NCBI RefSeq assembly: GCF_004365705.1
Contig: NZ_SOBN01000001.1
Span: 5,132,001 to 5,196,000 of the forward strand
DNA: 64,000 nucleotides
Source: Streptomyces sp. 846.5
GTDB lineage: Bacteria > Actinomycetota > Actinomycetes > Streptomycetales > Streptomycetaceae
Reading direction: 5' to 3'
Part shown: positions 63,890 through 64,000 of the stretch, piece by piece
Position numbering within the stretch: position 1 is the stretch's first letter
How the letters are laid out: each line of letters starts with the position of its first letter
The notes under the pieces: model-generated
The model's input: only the letters and a program-made list of their open reading frames with translations
Database searches by the model: none
Told to the model about the DNA's origin: nothing
Program-made: the position numbers and the translations under genes

Positions 63890-64000
63890 TCACTTGCGCT
63901 GGAGTAGCAGGATCTCCACGTGGTTCAGCGCCGTGGTGTGGACGACGGTGAACTCCTTCTGCAGGGCCGTCGCCTCGGCCGGGGTGCTCATGGCGGAGAA
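63890..64000 (-). CDS. C-terminal 36 residues of a protein entering from beyond the window
   Basis: The frame reads back from the window edge and ends at TGA (63890-63892), giving FSAMSTPAEATALQKEF, then TVVHTTALNHVEILLLQRK. Composition is normal for the genome. Too short to assign a family. It lies upstream of gtrA on the same strand with 37 bases between. Confidence 0.6.
   Translation of the reverse strand, partial: FSAMSTPAEATALQKEFTVVHTTALNHVEILLLQRK

Overview
The window is 64 kb of very GC-rich, gene-dense DNA. Third codon positions are almost all G or C. GTG starts, genes overlapping by 1 to 4 bases and very short leaders are common. Gene content and order point to Streptomyces or a close relative such as Kitasatospora or Streptacidiphilus. 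The strongest support is afsQ1/afsQ2 divergent from sigQ, together with the order sdhCDAB, nucleoside transporter, cdd, deoA, add, afsQ, aldehyde dehydrogenases, deoC, phosphohexomutase, purine nucleoside phosphorylase. No tRNA, rRNA, CRISPR array, IS element or prophage was seen.

Layout. (1) 0.1-1.7 kb: trpS and a 2'-5' RNA ligase-like protein. (2) 1.9-20.3 kb: a cell-wall glycopolymer locus. It holds five large paralogues joining an N-terminal GT2 glycosyltransferase to a C-terminal CDP-glycerol glycerophosphotransferase (TagF-like), on alternating strands. It also has a methyltransferase, a multi-pass membrane glycosyltransferase and a GT2-methyltransferase fusion. (3) 20.4-24.2 kb: a DprE1/DprE2-like pair, a YihY membrane protein and a Uma2 protein. 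(4) 24.3-28.9 kb: a two-component system with two small exported proteins, a D-Ala-D-Ala carboxypeptidase and a small membrane protein. (5) 28.9-36.5 kb: sdhCDAB, an OHCU-decarboxylase-like protein, an SDR, a lipoprotein and an M20 amidohydrolase. (6) 36.6-44.1 kb: a BMP-type nucleoside ABC importer, cytidine deaminase and thymidine phosphorylase. (7) 44.1-50 kb: Uma2, an MFS/LysR divergent pair, adenosine deaminase and small envelope proteins. (8) 50-54 kb: a lipoprotein, AfsQ2, AfsQ1 and SigQ. (9) 54.3-64 kb: a uridine-kinase-like protein, two aldehyde dehydrogenases, deoC, a PH-domain protein, a phosphatase, a phosphosugar mutase, PNP and GtrA.

How the genes work together. Nucleosides can be imported (36.7-42.2 kb), deaminated (cdd, add), phosphorolysed (deoA, PNP), isomerised (the phosphosugar mutase is a candidate phosphopentomutase) and cleaved to acetaldehyde and glyceraldehyde-3-phosphate (deoC). 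The aldehyde dehydrogenase next to deoC can oxidise acetaldehyde. A 12-bp palindrome, CTACGCGCGTAG or a close variant, lies just upstream of five of these transcription units: bmp, deoA, add, deoC and PNP. It looks like the operator of one nucleoside regulon whose regulator is not in the window. This shared site and the catalytic divergence within the five teichoic-acid-type paralogues are the most interesting observations.
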